The position numbers and the translations under genes are program-made. From positions 1-64,000 of the forward strand of contig JABABD010000026.1 in assembly GCA_014238425.1 (NCBI GenBank): a stretch of DNA of 64,000 bases, read 5' to 3'. This document shows positions 1-8,885 of the stretch, one piece after another. Position 1 is the first letter of the stretch. Every line of letters begins with the position of its first letter. The notes below the pieces were generated by a model that was not told the origin of the DNA, did no database searches, and saw only the letters and a program-made list of their open reading frames with translations. The stretch is from Flavobacteriaceae bacterium (GTDB taxonomy: Bacteria; Bacteroidota; Bacteroidia; Flavobacteriales; Flavobacteriaceae).

Positions 1-739
1 CCATATATTCATAGCCCATTCCCATTGGTGCGCTCATAGCTTGTCGCGATTTGAATTTACCAGCAGAACGATCAATAGCAGTAACGCCAAATGTTGGCCA
101 TATCCTATGCACATCTTGATCGATATAAGAGCCTTCTGTTGATGCGAAGTATTTTTGCTCATTGACCATGAATAGGGCAGAGTTTACAAAATTCGCACCG
201 TTTTCCATAGCTGCGGCATTAGCACTCAATAGCAAATCCACTTTTTCTGAAACAGGAACATCCTTGAAATCCTTTTTAATTGGTGTTTTCCAAGAGACTT
301 CGCCATAAGATTCAACAGGTGCCAATTTCACTGGCTCTTTTTGAATTTTAGAGTTAGCTTTTGCAATCGCTACTGCCTGCATCGTTGCTTTTCTAATACC
401 AGTTTCGGAAACATCGTTAGTTGAGGCAAATCCCCAAGTACCATTAGCAATCACTCGTATTCCTATTCCAAAGGACTCTGTATTCACTACATTTTGGACT
501 TTGTCCTCTCTCGTAAATACATATTGATTTAAATACCTTCCAATTCGTGCATCCGCATAGGTCGCTCCTGCAGATTTGGCTGTATTCAGTGCCATATCAG
601 CCAAAACTTTTTTTGCAGCTACATCCATACCTGGATTTAAAAGGGCTTCCACAGGAATGTTATTCCCCATAAGAAGTGAAGGCATCATTACAGCTCCTGC
701 TCCTAATCCGGCATATTGAATAAAATCTCTTCTTTTCAT
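1..739 (-). CDS. TldD/PmbA-like metallopeptidase-family protein with Tat-type signal (3' end outside window)
   Basis: About 246 residues are visible; the C-terminal half lies beyond the left edge. The protein starts MKRRDFIQYAGLGAG, a twin-arginine signal with a short hydrophobic stretch, so export by the Tat system is likely. After it, phrases such as SAGATYADARIGRY and ESFGIGIRVIANGTWGFAST are typical of the N-terminal domain of the TldD/PmbA (modulator of DNA gyrase) family. In E. coli that family forms a cytosolic zinc peptidase that trims peptides such as microcin precursors. The zinc motif of the family is in the C-terminal part and cannot be seen here. The start is an ATG at 737-739. 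The family call is fairly sure; the exported location is inference from the N-terminus. A TldD/PmbA partner gene may lie to the left. Confidence 0.8.
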   Translation of the reverse strand, partial: MKRRDFIQYAGLGAGAVMMPSLLMGNNIPVEALLNPGMDVAAKKVLADMALNTAKSAGATYADARIGRYLNQYVFTREDKVQNVVNTESFGIGIRVIANGTWGFASTNDVSETGIRKATMQAVAIAKANSKIQKEPVKLAPVESYGEVSWKTPIKKDFKDVPVSEKVDLLLSANAAAMENGANFVNSALFMVNEQKYFASTEGSYIDQDVHRIWPTFGVTAIDRSAGKFKSRQAMSAPMGMGYEYM

Positions 740-967
740 ATAAATAGACTTATTATTGAATATTGCCAATCCAGTAAATTTCATGGAGTGGCTTGTTAAT
801 AAATAAAAGGTTAATTAGATAATGATAAGGAGCATTCTAAGTTAGAAGAATTTCCATCGGAATGCAATTATTTAACATTCTGTTAAGGAAGCCAAATAGT
901 CATTACTTGGACTTCTAATTTTGAGAAAGCTATTCTTTTCAAGCTGTGTTAATTCATTTTTTTTATA

Positions 968-1843
968 TTAATCTTCAGATCGTCTAAACCCATAAACGTT
1001 TTGACCAATAAAATCTTTTGGAAATACGTCATCTCCCGGAAAACCAATTTCTATAGTGCCACTGTCCTCGGGAATATAATTGGTCTTAAAGATATAATCC
1101 CAAATACTCAAGCTGATACCGAAATTAACACCATACCGTCCTTCTGGTAAATTATAGGCATGATGGTATAAATGCATAACTGGATTATTGATAAGATACT
1201 TAAGTGGCCCCCAAGTAATTTTAATATTTGCATGATTAAAGTGACCTATAGCAATAGCTATAAAATGTACAATATAAGCTTGTTCGGGTTCAAACCCTCC
1301 AAGAATCATTATCCCAAACGTCTTTAGTGGTTTATAAAGAACGTTCTCCATCCAATGGTATCTCAGGTGTGCTGCAAAGCCCATTTCTTTAACGCTGTGG
1401 TGTACTTTATGGAATTTCCATAAGAAAGAGAATTTATGAAGTAGCGTATGTGTAAACCACTGTACAAAATCTAACACTATAAAAAACACCAGCAATTGTA
1501 GCCACATTGGCCAACTTGAAGGGTCTATAAGTGCAAGACTCTTTGCTGTAATATTAATGTCCTTGAAAAGAATTTCTAATAATTTGTAAAAACCACTAAT
1601 TGCTATAGAAAACATGAAGAAATTAAAGAACATATAGAATCCATCCAACCAAAAATCTCTTCTAAAAATAGATTGATGTTTCCTCCATGGAAACAGGATT
1701 TCTAGTCCCCATACAAATAAGGATATAGCAATAAGTCCCCAAAAGTAATTAGTATACCATGGCACTTCAAATAAGATCGATTTCCAGGTCCAATCTACTG
1801 TTCCTAAAAAGGCATTTTTAAAGGCTTCAATATATGTATTCAT
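968..1843 (-). CDS. Sterol desaturase / fatty acid hydroxylase superfamily membrane protein
   Basis: This 291-residue membrane protein has the histidine clusters of the fatty-acid hydroxylase/sterol desaturase superfamily: HTLLH, HKVHH and HLYHH (HxxxH, HxxHH, HxxHH), which bind a di-iron centre on the cytoplasmic face of the membrane. Several hydrophobic segments lie before and between the clusters. Members hydroxylate or desaturate lipid chains; the substrate here is not visible. It begins 3 nt after the rhodanese gene and is the last gene of the sulfite-oxidation operon (4492 down to 968). That is an odd partner: either it shares only transcription, or it acts in a sulfur or lipid step linked to sulfite chemistry (inference). 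Confidence 0.85.
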   Translation of the reverse strand: MNTYIEAFKNAFLGTVDWTWKSILFEVPWYTNYFWGLIAISLFVWGLEILFPWRKHQSIFRRDFWLDGFYMFFNFFMFSIAISGFYKLLEILFKDINITAKSLALIDPSSWPMWLQLLVFFIVLDFVQWFTHTLLHKFSFLWKFHKVHHSVKEMGFAAHLRYHWMENVLYKPLKTFGIMILGGFEPEQAYIVHFIAIAIGHFNHANIKITWGPLKYLINNPVMHLYHHAYNLPEGRYGVNFGISLSIWDYIFKTNYIPEDSGTIEIGFPGDDVFPKDFIGQNVYGFRRSED

Positions 1844-1846
1844 AGT

Positions 1847-2815
1847 CTATTTTAATATTGTTGTAATCTCATCGTTTGTACGAGGTAGATTTTTAAAATA
1901 ACTCCACTCACTCCATGAACCATCATAATTCTTCACATTGGTGTATCCCAATAATTGTGTTAATACGAAAGTCGTATGTGCAGATCTAACCCCTGTATGA
2001 CAATAGGTAACAATCGGATGATTTTTAGAGGCTTTGAATTTCCCGTATATACGTTCTAATTCGTCTTTCGATTTAAACTTTAATGATCCATTAAAATCGA
2101 TCGCATCAGACCAATCTATAAGATGACTTTTAGGTATCCTTCCACCAGATAAAGCACCTTTTTTTTGTCTTTTCCCTGAGTATTCATCAGTAGTACGTGT
2201 GTCTATAATAATTTCATTTGCATCACTATGTAACATTTGTACGATAGCCTCTTTTGAAATGAGGAAGCGATATGACGGGAACTCAGGCAATTTAAATGAT
2301 GAAGCTGTAAATGAAACTGATGTTTTGTTAACCGCACCATCAATTTCTTTCCAAGCTTTAAACCCACCGTTTAGAATCTTTACAGCATCAAAATCATAAT
2401 TCTGTAGTACCCACCAAAATCTTGCAGCATCACACGAACCTCTATCATCATAGACTACGAGAAGGTCTTTATTACTAATTCCTAATTTGCTGAATAAACT
2501 GGAAATATGATTCTTAGTTGCCATCATGCCTTTATAAGGAAAACTGTGATCTTCGATATCGGGTCTCCAGATGTTAATGGCCTCATCTATATGCCCAGTT
2601 TTATAATCATCTGGTTTTCTAAAATCAATAATTTTTAGATTATCAGAATTTTTTATAGCAATTAGCTCATCGGCTTCAATGATATACTTTGAAGTGTCGC
2701 TCTCGTCTTGTAAGTATTTAAAGGTTGACTCTACGGATTTGCTCTTGCTTTTATTTTGACAACCTAAAAGAAGCAAACATGTTATTAGTATGATATGTTT
2801 ATTCCTCCAATTCAT
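1847..2815 (-). CDS. Two-domain rhodanese (thiosulfate/mercaptopyruvate sulfurtransferase) lipoprotein
   Basis: The protein has 322 residues from the ATG at 2813-2815; a TTG three codons upstream is in frame but less likely. The N-terminus ends in LLLLGCQNKS, a lipobox with Cys19, so the protein is probably an exported lipoprotein. Two rhodanese domains follow. The first has the fold motifs KIIDFRKPDDY and VVYDD; the second has IIDTRTTDEY and the active loop CHTGVR with the catalytic cysteine near residue 272. Such enzymes move sulfane sulfur between thiosulfate or mercaptopyruvate and acceptors such as cyanide or thiols, releasing sulfite when thiosulfate is the donor. The gene overlaps the 3' end of the cytochrome gene by 17 nt, tying it to the sulfite oxidase: a sulfurtransferase that makes sulfite next to an enzyme that oxidises it. 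Confidence 0.88.
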   Translation of the reverse strand: MNWRNKHIILITCLLLLGCQNKSKSKSVESTFKYLQDESDTSKYIIEADELIAIKNSDNLKIIDFRKPDDYKTGHIDEAINIWRPDIEDHSFPYKGMMATKNHISSLFSKLGISNKDLLVVYDDRGSCDAARFWWVLQNYDFDAVKILNGGFKAWKEIDGAVNKTSVSFTASSFKLPEFPSYRFLISKEAIVQMLHSDANEIIIDTRTTDEYSGKRQKKGALSGGRIPKSHLIDWSDAIDFNGSLKFKSKDELERIYGKFKASKNHPIVTYCHTGVRSAHTTFVLTQLLGYTNVKNYDGSWSEWSYFKNLPRTNDEITTILK

Positions 2816-3272
2816 ACCATTCAATGTTTTTTAAAGCTTGTCGTCGGCCCTTTTCTTGGGGAGGATAATTTTTTACGAGATAATCAATTATGATGTCTTC
2901 ATTAGGTCCTAGGTCCCAAAGATTTTGAGTTCTTTGCATCCAATCTATTGTTGAAGCCCAACGCGCTTTATCCATTCTATTTTGGGTCACTAATTTTGCT
3001 GAATGGCAGTTTGTACAATTATTCACCACTTCCATTAAGCCTTCTGCTTCAACTAAACCTGTCCTTATATGGATGCCGTTTTCAATTCTATCACTGTTTT
3101 CATCAGCGATTCCTATAAGATTAGTTTGAGAATTGTTAAAAGAAGAAAAATTAGGATCTATCAACATGTATATTAGAAAACAAATAACAATACCCATTAA
3201 TGAAAAAATAAGAATCAACTGCCGATATAGCAATTTTATCTGGTCTCTAAACGTTTTCTGGTCTTGATTCAT
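2799..3272 (-). CDS. Membrane-anchored monohaem cytochrome c, sulfite dehydrogenase subunit (SorB-like)
   Basis: The protein has 157 residues with one N-terminal membrane segment (about residues 18-37) and a single CTNCH haem c site (Cys86, Cys89, His90). The conserved pattern after the haem, RWASTIDWMQ and an aromatic-rich tail, is what accompanies small c-type cytochromes of periplasmic sulfite dehydrogenases. The ATG at 3270-3272 overlaps the stop of the sulfite oxidase gene by one base (TGATG), strong evidence for coupled translation. The likely role is to take electrons from the molybdenum subunit and pass them to the respiratory chain. The role is from context and one motif; exact orthology to SorB is not proven. 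Confidence 0.8.
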   Translation of the reverse strand: MNQDQKTFRDQIKLLYRQLILIFSLMGIVICFLIYMLIDPNFSSFNNSQTNLIGIADENSDRIENGIHIRTGLVEAEGLMEVVNNCTNCHSAKLVTQNRMDKARWASTIDWMQRTQNLWDLGPNEDIIIDYLVKNYPPQEKGRRQALKNIEWYELEE

Positions 3273-4492
3273 CAAATCACTTTTATAGCTATTCTATGGC
3301 AAGCATTGTTTAAATATCCTTTAGGGTTCCAACCAGGTAGAATCATGGATTGACTTTTGCCTTGGGCATCAGTGGCTCTTGCCCATATTTCGTAGTATCC
3401 CTTCTTTGAAAATGAGATTTCAGCAGAAAAATGTTGCCATGCTAATCTGTTGATTGGACGTTCTAATTTGCAATCTTGCCAACTAGATCCAAAGTCAATA
3501 GAATATTCCATTTTACTTACTTCTAGCTCACCTGCCCATGCATGACCATTAATCAAGAGCTTTTTTTTCTTATCAATCATAGCACCACTCTTAGGATAAG
3601 TAATTAATGATTTTACGGGCATTGATTCAATAATACACATATCTTCGTCTTTCACCTTGTCACCTGGTGCTACAGGTTTACAAGGAACTCTATAGGCTGT
3701 GCCTGTCATTTTTGTACCGTCGTGCACCTTGTTTCGAACACTAATGCCATTAATCCATTTCCCAGAAGCTGATGCTGGCCATCCTCCAGCAATTAAACGC
3801 AGTGGGTAACCATGAGCAAGAGGAATGTCTTTGCCATTCATTTTAAAGGCTAATAAGGTTTCTTCTTGAAAAGCTTTAGCCATAGGTACGCCTCTAGAGA
3901 TTGGTTCTTTTTTTGGATCACCGCTCAAATGAGTATCCGCAGCATGATAACCAATATAAACTGCGTCGTTTTTTATACCAATATCTTCAAGAACATCTTT
4001 TAATCGAACACCTGTCCAGCGAGCACAGGAAACGGCACCTATGGTCCATTGATTTCCTTTAGCTGGTGGATCAAACTCACTTCGTCCATTACCGCCACAT
4101 TCTAAAGTGAGTTGGTAGGTGTGCTGCTCAAATTTAGTCTTAAGTTCTTGTAGTGTATATGTTTTTGGTGTTTTCACAGATTCTCCATCAAAAGTGATGG
4201 TCCAATTCGCAATAGTAATGTTTTCAGGAATCTTTCCATTATTTCTAATAAACATAAACTTGTTTGAAGTAATCTTCTCATTAAGTAAATGTGCCTTGGC
4301 TTCCATATTCCAAGGGCGATCGTTAAGAACAACCATTTCTGCGTCCTTATTAAATAACTTGAACGGGTCAGGATCCTGAACTGCTAGAGGGATATATCCT
4401 TTTGGTAGCATATTGCCAAAAACAATCTCGCTGCCAATAACTACGGTAAGAGAGGATAAGGTTGCTTTTTTAATGAAATTTCTTCTTTTCAT
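3272..4492 (-). CDS. Molybdopterin sulfite oxidase/dehydrogenase catalytic subunit (SorA-like)
   Basis: The 406-residue protein begins MKRRNFIKKATLSS, a Tat signal, as expected for a cofactor-loaded periplasmic molybdoenzyme. The molybdopterin domain holds the motif LECGGNGRSEF with the molybdenum-ligating cysteine at residue 132, and further family signatures NDRPWN near 58 and RNNGKIPE near 83. The C-terminal part (about 290-406) has the Ig-like dimerisation fold, e.g. KMEYSIDFGSSWQD. The enzyme oxidises sulfite to sulfate. It is the first gene of a four-gene unit with a cytochrome c, a rhodanese and a sterol-desaturase-like protein. The family is clear; SoxC-like sulfane dehydrogenase is the main alternative, but no other sox genes are present. 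Confidence 0.9.
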   Translation of the reverse strand: MKRRNFIKKATLSSLTVVIGSEIVFGNMLPKGYIPLAVQDPDPFKLFNKDAEMVVLNDRPWNMEAKAHLLNEKITSNKFMFIRNNGKIPENITIANWTITFDGESVKTPKTYTLQELKTKFEQHTYQLTLECGGNGRSEFDPPAKGNQWTIGAVSCARWTGVRLKDVLEDIGIKNDAVYIGYHAADTHLSGDPKKEPISRGVPMAKAFQEETLLAFKMNGKDIPLAHGYPLRLIAGGWPASASGKWINGISVRNKVHDGTKMTGTAYRVPCKPVAPGDKVKDEDMCIIESMPVKSLITYPKSGAMIDKKKKLLINGHAWAGELEVSKMEYSIDFGSSWQDCKLERPINRLAWQHFSAEISFSKKGYYEIWARATDAQGKSQSMILPGWNPKGYLNNACHRIAIKVI

Positions 4493-4675
4493 TGGTTGGA
4501 TTAAATGGAGATACTAAATGTAAACTTATTCAAGATCTAATTAGGTTATTTTGGTGACACATTTCGATACTAAGATAGTCTTGTTATAAGATAATTCAAA
4601 AAGGTATTGAATTTTGATTGATGTATGTTTTAGCTAAAGCTAAATTTAAGTACCTTTCTGGGTAAAAATAGGTAT

Positions 4676-6019
4676 ATGATAGAAGATCTTTTATCTAAAT
4701 TTAGTTCATGGATATGGGATTGGCCCTTATTAATTCTTCTTATTGGTGGAGGTATATTTTTTTTGGTGTATTCTCGATTTACACCCTTTCTGTATTTTGG
4801 TCATGCCATTAATATTTTACGAGGGAAGTATGATGATCCAGACGATGAAGGTGAGATAAGTCACTTCGAAGCGCTTTCGTCTGCTGTTGCAGCAACTGTT
4901 GGTATGGGTAATATCAGTGGTGTGGCTATAGCTATTGTCACTGGAGGTCCAGGTGCTATTTTTTGGATGTGGATTACCGCATTAATCGGTATGGCCACCA
5001 AATACTATACTTGCACACTTGCTGTTATGTTTCGCGATAAGGATGAGAATGGCAAGACTTTGGCTGGTCCTATGTATGTAATTACAAAAGGTCTTGGGAA
5101 AAAATGGAAACCATTAGCAGCGTTTTTTGCTTTGGCTGGTTTAGTAGGAACACTTCCAGCATTTTCTGCAAATCAATTAACACAAACGATTGTTGATGTC
5201 TTTGTTTATGATGAAAACATGATAGCAGATGCTAAACTTTACATTGGAATTGGTATGGCTATATTGACCGCCTTTGTGATTTTTGGAGGGTTAAATCGTA
5301 TTGCTAATGTTGCAAGCAAACTGGTGCCATTCATGGTTATATTATATTTTGGAGCTGTAGTTTATATTTTGTTTAAGCAAAGCGAATTCGTTCCAGACAT
5401 GTTTAAGCTCATTTTCACTGATGCTTTTTCAGGAAAAGCAGCTGCAGGAGGAGTTTTAGGATATTTGATATTAACAGCTGTAAAGCGAGCAGCTTTTTCG
5501 AATGAAGCAGGTATCGGAACAGCGCCTATGATGCACGGTAATGCTAAAACAGATGAACCTGTAAGAGAAGGTTTGGTGGCTATGCTAGGCCCAGCAATCG
5601 ATACTATATTGGTATGTACCCTTACAGCCTTGGCAATACTATCGACTGGAGTTTGGAAAACAGGAGCAGAAAATGGCATATCATTAACGCTTAAGGCTTT
5701 TGATCATGCTATTCCATATGGTATAGGTAGTTGGATACTGACTATTGCCATTTTTGTATTTGCCTTTTCTACTATGTTCTCTTATTCTTATTACGGAACG
5801 ACCTGTCTAGGATTCTTAACGAAGCCTAAATATGGCAAGTATTATAACTACATTTTTGTAGTCTCTATTGTCGTCGCTTCAATTATCAAGCTTGATTTTG
5901 CCATTAATCTTATTGACAGTGCATTTGCCCTTATGGCTATTCCTACAATAATCTCAGGACTATTACTGGCAAAGCATGTTAATAAGGCAGCAAAGGCGTA
6001 TTTTAGCGCTTTAAAATAA
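4676..6019 (+). CDS. Sodium:alanine/glycine symporter, AGCS family
   Basis: The 447-residue integral membrane protein has about ten hydrophobic segments and family motifs HFEALSSAVAATVGMGNISGV (start near residue 62), GGPGAIFWMW and FSNEAGIGTAPMMHG. AGCS carriers couple Na+ (or H+) entry to uptake of alanine, glycine or related small amino acids. Its stop codon overlaps the era start codon by one base (TAATG), so the two are co-translated although unrelated in function. The exact substrate cannot be read from sequence. Confidence 0.92.
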   Translation: MIEDLLSKFSSWIWDWPLLILLIGGGIFFLVYSRFTPFLYFGHAINILRGKYDDPDDEGEISHFEALSSAVAATVGMGNISGVAIAIVTGGPGAIFWMWITALIGMATKYYTCTLAVMFRDKDENGKTLAGPMYVITKGLGKKWKPLAAFFALAGLVGTLPAFSANQLTQTIVDVFVYDENMIADAKLYIGIGMAILTAFVIFGGLNRIANVASKLVPFMVILYFGAVVYILFKQSEFVPDMFKLIFTDAFSGKAAAGGVLGYLILTAVKRAAFSNEAGIGTAPMMHGNAKTDEPVREGLVAMLGPAIDTILVCTLTALAILSTGVWKTGAENGISLTLKAFDHAIPYGIGSWILTIAIFVFAFSTMFSYSYYGTTCLGFLTKPKYGKYYNYIFVVSIVVASIIKLDFAINLIDSAFALMAIPTIISGLLLAKHVNKAAKAYFSALK

Positions 6020-6906
6020 TGTCTATGCATAAAGCAGGTTTTGTAAATATTATAGGTAACCCTAATGTTGGTAAGTCTACTCTAATGAATGCTTTTGTTG
6101 GTGAAAAGCTATCGATAATTACATCAAAGGCACAGACAACAAGACATCGTATTTTAGGGATTGTTAATGGCGAGGATTTTCAAATGGTCCTTAGCGATAC
6201 ACCAGGAATTATTAAACCGGCGTATCAGTTACAAGAATCCATGATGGATTTTGTGAAATCCGCTTTTGAAGATGCCGATATATTGATTTATATGGTAGAG
6301 ATAGGTGAAAAAGAACTTAAGGATGAAGCGTTTTTTAAGAAGATCACGAACTCTAAAATTCCTGTTCTTTTACTCTTAAACAAGATTGATACATCCAATC
6401 AAGAACTGCTTGAAGAACAATCAGAATTATGGCAAAGTAAAGTTCCAAATGCTGAATTCTTTCCTGTATCTGCTTTAGAAGGATTTAATGTAAAAGAAAT
6501 ATTTAGTAGAATAATAGAACTACTGCCAGAATCACCAGCGTTTTATCCTAAAGACCAATTAACTGATAAGCCGGAGCGTTTTTTTGTAAATGAAACTATT
6601 CGCGAGAAAATATTGATGCATTATAAGAAGGAAATACCTTATGCAGTTGAAGTAGATACTGAGGAATTTTTTGAAGAAGAAGAAATTATTAGGATGCGAT
6701 CGGTTATTATGGTAGAACGTGAAACGCAGAAAGGTATTTTAATTGGACATAAAGGATCCGCCTTAAAGCGCGTTGGGATAGAAGCCAGAAAAGATTTAGA
6801 AAAGTTCTTCGGAAAGCAAGTGCATATAGAGTTGTATGTAAAAGTCAATAAGAATTGGCGTAGTAATCAAAATCAACTTAAACGCTTTGGTTATAATAAA
6901 AAGTAA
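6019..6906 (+). CDS. era: GTPase Era
   Basis: The 295-residue protein has the Era layout: an N-terminal GTPase domain with GNPNVGKST (P-loop, near residues 12-20), DTPG and NKID motifs, and a C-terminal KH RNA-binding domain with GILIGHKGSALKRVG followed by the basic tail KNWRSNQNQLKRFGY. Era binds the 3' end of 16S rRNA during 30S assembly. The length matches the family (about 300). Its start overlaps the stop of the upstream symporter by one base. The related GTPase gene der follows 30 nt downstream, a neighbourhood common in flavobacteria. Confidence 0.97.
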   Translation: MSMHKAGFVNIIGNPNVGKSTLMNAFVGEKLSIITSKAQTTRHRILGIVNGEDFQMVLSDTPGIIKPAYQLQESMMDFVKSAFEDADILIYMVEIGEKELKDEAFFKKITNSKIPVLLLLNKIDTSNQELLEEQSELWQSKVPNAEFFPVSALEGFNVKEIFSRIIELLPESPAFYPKDQLTDKPERFFVNETIREKILMHYKKEIPYAVEVDTEEFFEEEEIIRMRSVIMVERETQKGILIGHKGSALKRVGIEARKDLEKFFGKQVHIELYVKVNKNWRSNQNQLKRFGYNKK

Positions 6907-6911
6907 AACCG

Positions 6912-6919
6912 TAGTTTTG
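6912..6919 (+). promoter_or_regulatory. Candidate -7 promoter box upstream of der
   Basis: The octamer TAGTTTTG fits the Bacteroidota -7 consensus TAnnTTTG and lies 17 nt before the der start, in the short era-der gap. This would give der its own leader of roughly 10 nt. No clear TTG box is seen at the -33 position, which falls inside era, so the call is tentative. Confidence 0.4.
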
Positions 6920-6936
6920 CACCCAATTTTAAGAAA

Positions 6937-8241
6937 ATGAGTAATATAGTTGCTATAGTTGGTCGTCCTAATGTTGGTAAATCCACATTCTTTAATCGTT
7001 TGATACAAAGACGAGAAGCCATTGTTGATGCCGTAAGTGGTGTGACAAGAGACCGTCATTACGGAAAGACTGATTGGAATGGTAAGGAATTTTCTTTGAT
7101 TGATACTGGTGGTTATGTGGTTGGAAGTGATGATATATTCGAAGCGGAAATCGATAAACAGGTAGAATTGGCCATTGACGAAGCCGATGCTATTATTTTT
7201 ATGGTAGATGTGGAGTCTGGAGTGACTGGCATGGATGAAGATGTTGCGAACCTTCTTCGTAAAGTAGATAAACCTGTTTTTTTGACGATAAATAAGGTGG
7301 ATAACTCAATGCGTGCGGCAGATGCGGTAGAGTTTTATTCATTAGGATTAGGAGAATATTATACCATTGCCAGTATAAACGGAAGCGGAACAGGAGATTT
7401 GCTTGATGCCTTGGTTAAAGCATTGCCAGAAAAGGAAACTAAAGTAGAAGATGATTTACCGCGTTTTGCTGTGGTTGGTCGCCCTAATGCAGGAAAATCT
7501 TCTTTTATAAATGCACTTATAGGCGAAGATCGATATATAGTTACTGATATTGCAGGTACTACACGAGATTCAATAGATACAAAATACAATCGGTTTGGGT
7601 TTGATTTCAATTTAGTAGATACGGCTGGAATACGTCGCAAATCGAAAGTAAAAGAAGATCTAGAGTTTTATTCGGTCATGAGGTCTGTTCGCGCAATCGA
7701 GCATTGCGATGTGTGCTTGTTGGTTGTAGATGCGACTAGAGGTTTTGATGGACAAGTACAAAATATCTTTTGGTTGGCGGAACGCAATCGCAAGGGAATA
7801 GTGATTCTAGTGAACAAATGGGATTTGGTCGAAAAAGACCATAAGACTACTAAAGAATTTGAAAAACATATCAGACAACAGATCGAACCATTTACAGATG
7901 TTCCAATTGTATTCATATCTGTATTGACTAAACAACGTATTTTCAAGGCTATTGAAACCGCCGTTGAGGCCTATAAAAACCGTAGCAAGAAAGTGAAAAC
8001 GAGCGAACTCAATGAGGTAATGCTACCAATAATACAGAATCAAGGGCCACCTGCGATTAAGGGTAAATATGTGAAAATTAAGTTTATTACACAGTTGCCT
8101 ACACCACAACCACAATTTGCGTTTTTCTGCAACCTGCCGCAATATGTAAAGGAGCCTTATAAGCGCTTTTTAGAAAATAAATTACGTGAGCATTTTGATT
8201 TTCACGGAGTACCTGTGAGCATTTATATGAGGAAGAAATAA
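6937..8241 (+). CDS. der: GTPase Der (EngA)
   Basis: The 434-residue protein carries two tandem GTPase domains, the hallmark of Der: P-loops GRPNVGKST near residue 9 and GRPNAGKSS near residue 181, each with DTGG/DTAG and NKxD motifs (NKVD, NKWD). A C-terminal KH-like domain follows (about 355-434, e.g. [16 protein letters not shown]). Der is an essential factor of 50S subunit maturation. The length is standard. The gene after it starts 3 nt past the stop. Confidence 0.97.
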   Translation: MSNIVAIVGRPNVGKSTFFNRLIQRREAIVDAVSGVTRDRHYGKTDWNGKEFSLIDTGGYVVGSDDIFEAEIDKQVELAIDEADAIIFMVDVESGVTGMDEDVANLLRKVDKPVFLTINKVDNSMRAADAVEFYSLGLGEYYTIASINGSGTGDLLDALVKALPEKETKVEDDLPRFAVVGRPNAGKSSFINALIGEDRYIVTDIAGTTRDSIDTKYNRFGFDFNLVDTAGIRRKSKVKEDLEFYSVMRSVRAIEHCDVCLLVVDATRGFDGQVQNIFWLAERNRKGIVILVNKWDLVEKDHKTTKEFEKHIRQQIEPFTDVPIVFISVLTKQRIFKAIETAVEAYKNRSKKVKTSELNEVMLPIIQNQGPPAIKGKYVKIKFITQLPTPQPQFAFFCNLPQYVKEPYKRFLENKLREHFDFHGVPVSIYMRKK

Positions 8242-8244
8242 GCT

Positions 8245-8862
8245 ATGAAGAGAAAGCCGCTATTTATTATGATTGGCTTAATAATAGCTGTATTAACTTT
8301 TCTTTTTATAAGCTATGTTAGACATCTAGACTCTGAAGTCACGAATGCTTTTGAAATTATGAATGAAGAGTTTCAAAAAGCTAATGAAGTCCACGAGTTG
8401 AAGATTGATTCTATTCAAACCAGTTTTGAGTCTACAATTTATAAGTATAAAATTGCGGAATTGGATAGTTTAACAAGTGACCTTGATAGGCATATTGAAT
8501 CTTTAAAACAAGAACTTGTGTCTAAAATTGAAGATGGAACGGATTATAGTAAAATGGGTTCATCTTCAGAAAGTGATGCTTATTTCTTTTCAAAACCTGG
8601 TTATTCATTTGAAGGTAAATTATTTGTTCAGAAAATTGAAAATTATAAAATAGGAGTTGTAAACCTATTTATGAAAGAAGCGCCTATAATTGTTGAGCGT
8701 TTAAATTCTCAATTCAACAACCATGAAGGTGTTGACAATTGGCTGGTCTATAATTTTAAAGGTTTTCCTTTGGTTGCGGTACTAACAAATCTCACCCAAA
8801 TTCAAGGAGACATAAAACAAAACAAGCAAGACATATTATTGGAATTAACTAATATCAAATAA
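8245..8862 (+). CDS. Membrane-anchored protein of unknown function
   Basis: I do not recognise this 205-residue protein. It starts with basic residues and one membrane segment (about residues 7-24), then a long helical stretch rich in Glu, Lys and Ser with coiled-coil character (about 30-105), and a mixed C-terminal part that looks globular. The likely topology is an N-terminal anchor with the rest in the periplasm. It begins 3 nt after der and so is probably co-transcribed with it, but nothing ties it to ribosome assembly. It converges on the TPM-protein operon. Confidence 0.7.
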   Translation: MKRKPLFIMIGLIIAVLTFLFISYVRHLDSEVTNAFEIMNEEFQKANEVHELKIDSIQTSFESTIYKYKIAELDSLTSDLDRHIESLKQELVSKIEDGTDYSKMGSSSESDAYFFSKPGYSFEGKLFVQKIENYKIGVVNLFMKEAPIIVERLNSQFNNHEGVDNWLVYNFKGFPLVAVLTNLTQIQGDIKQNKQDILLELTNIK

Positions 8863-8871
8863 TTAGTTAAT
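8844..8871. terminator. AT-only inverted repeat between convergent genes
   Basis: ATTAACTAAT (8844-8853) and ATTAGTTAAT (8862-8871) are perfect reverse complements with an 8-nt loop, at the junction of two convergent genes. It overlaps the end of the upstream gene. The stem has almost no G or C, so it would be a weak terminator at best; the position is the main support. Confidence 0.3.
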
Positions 8872-8885
8872 ATAGAAATATAGTA

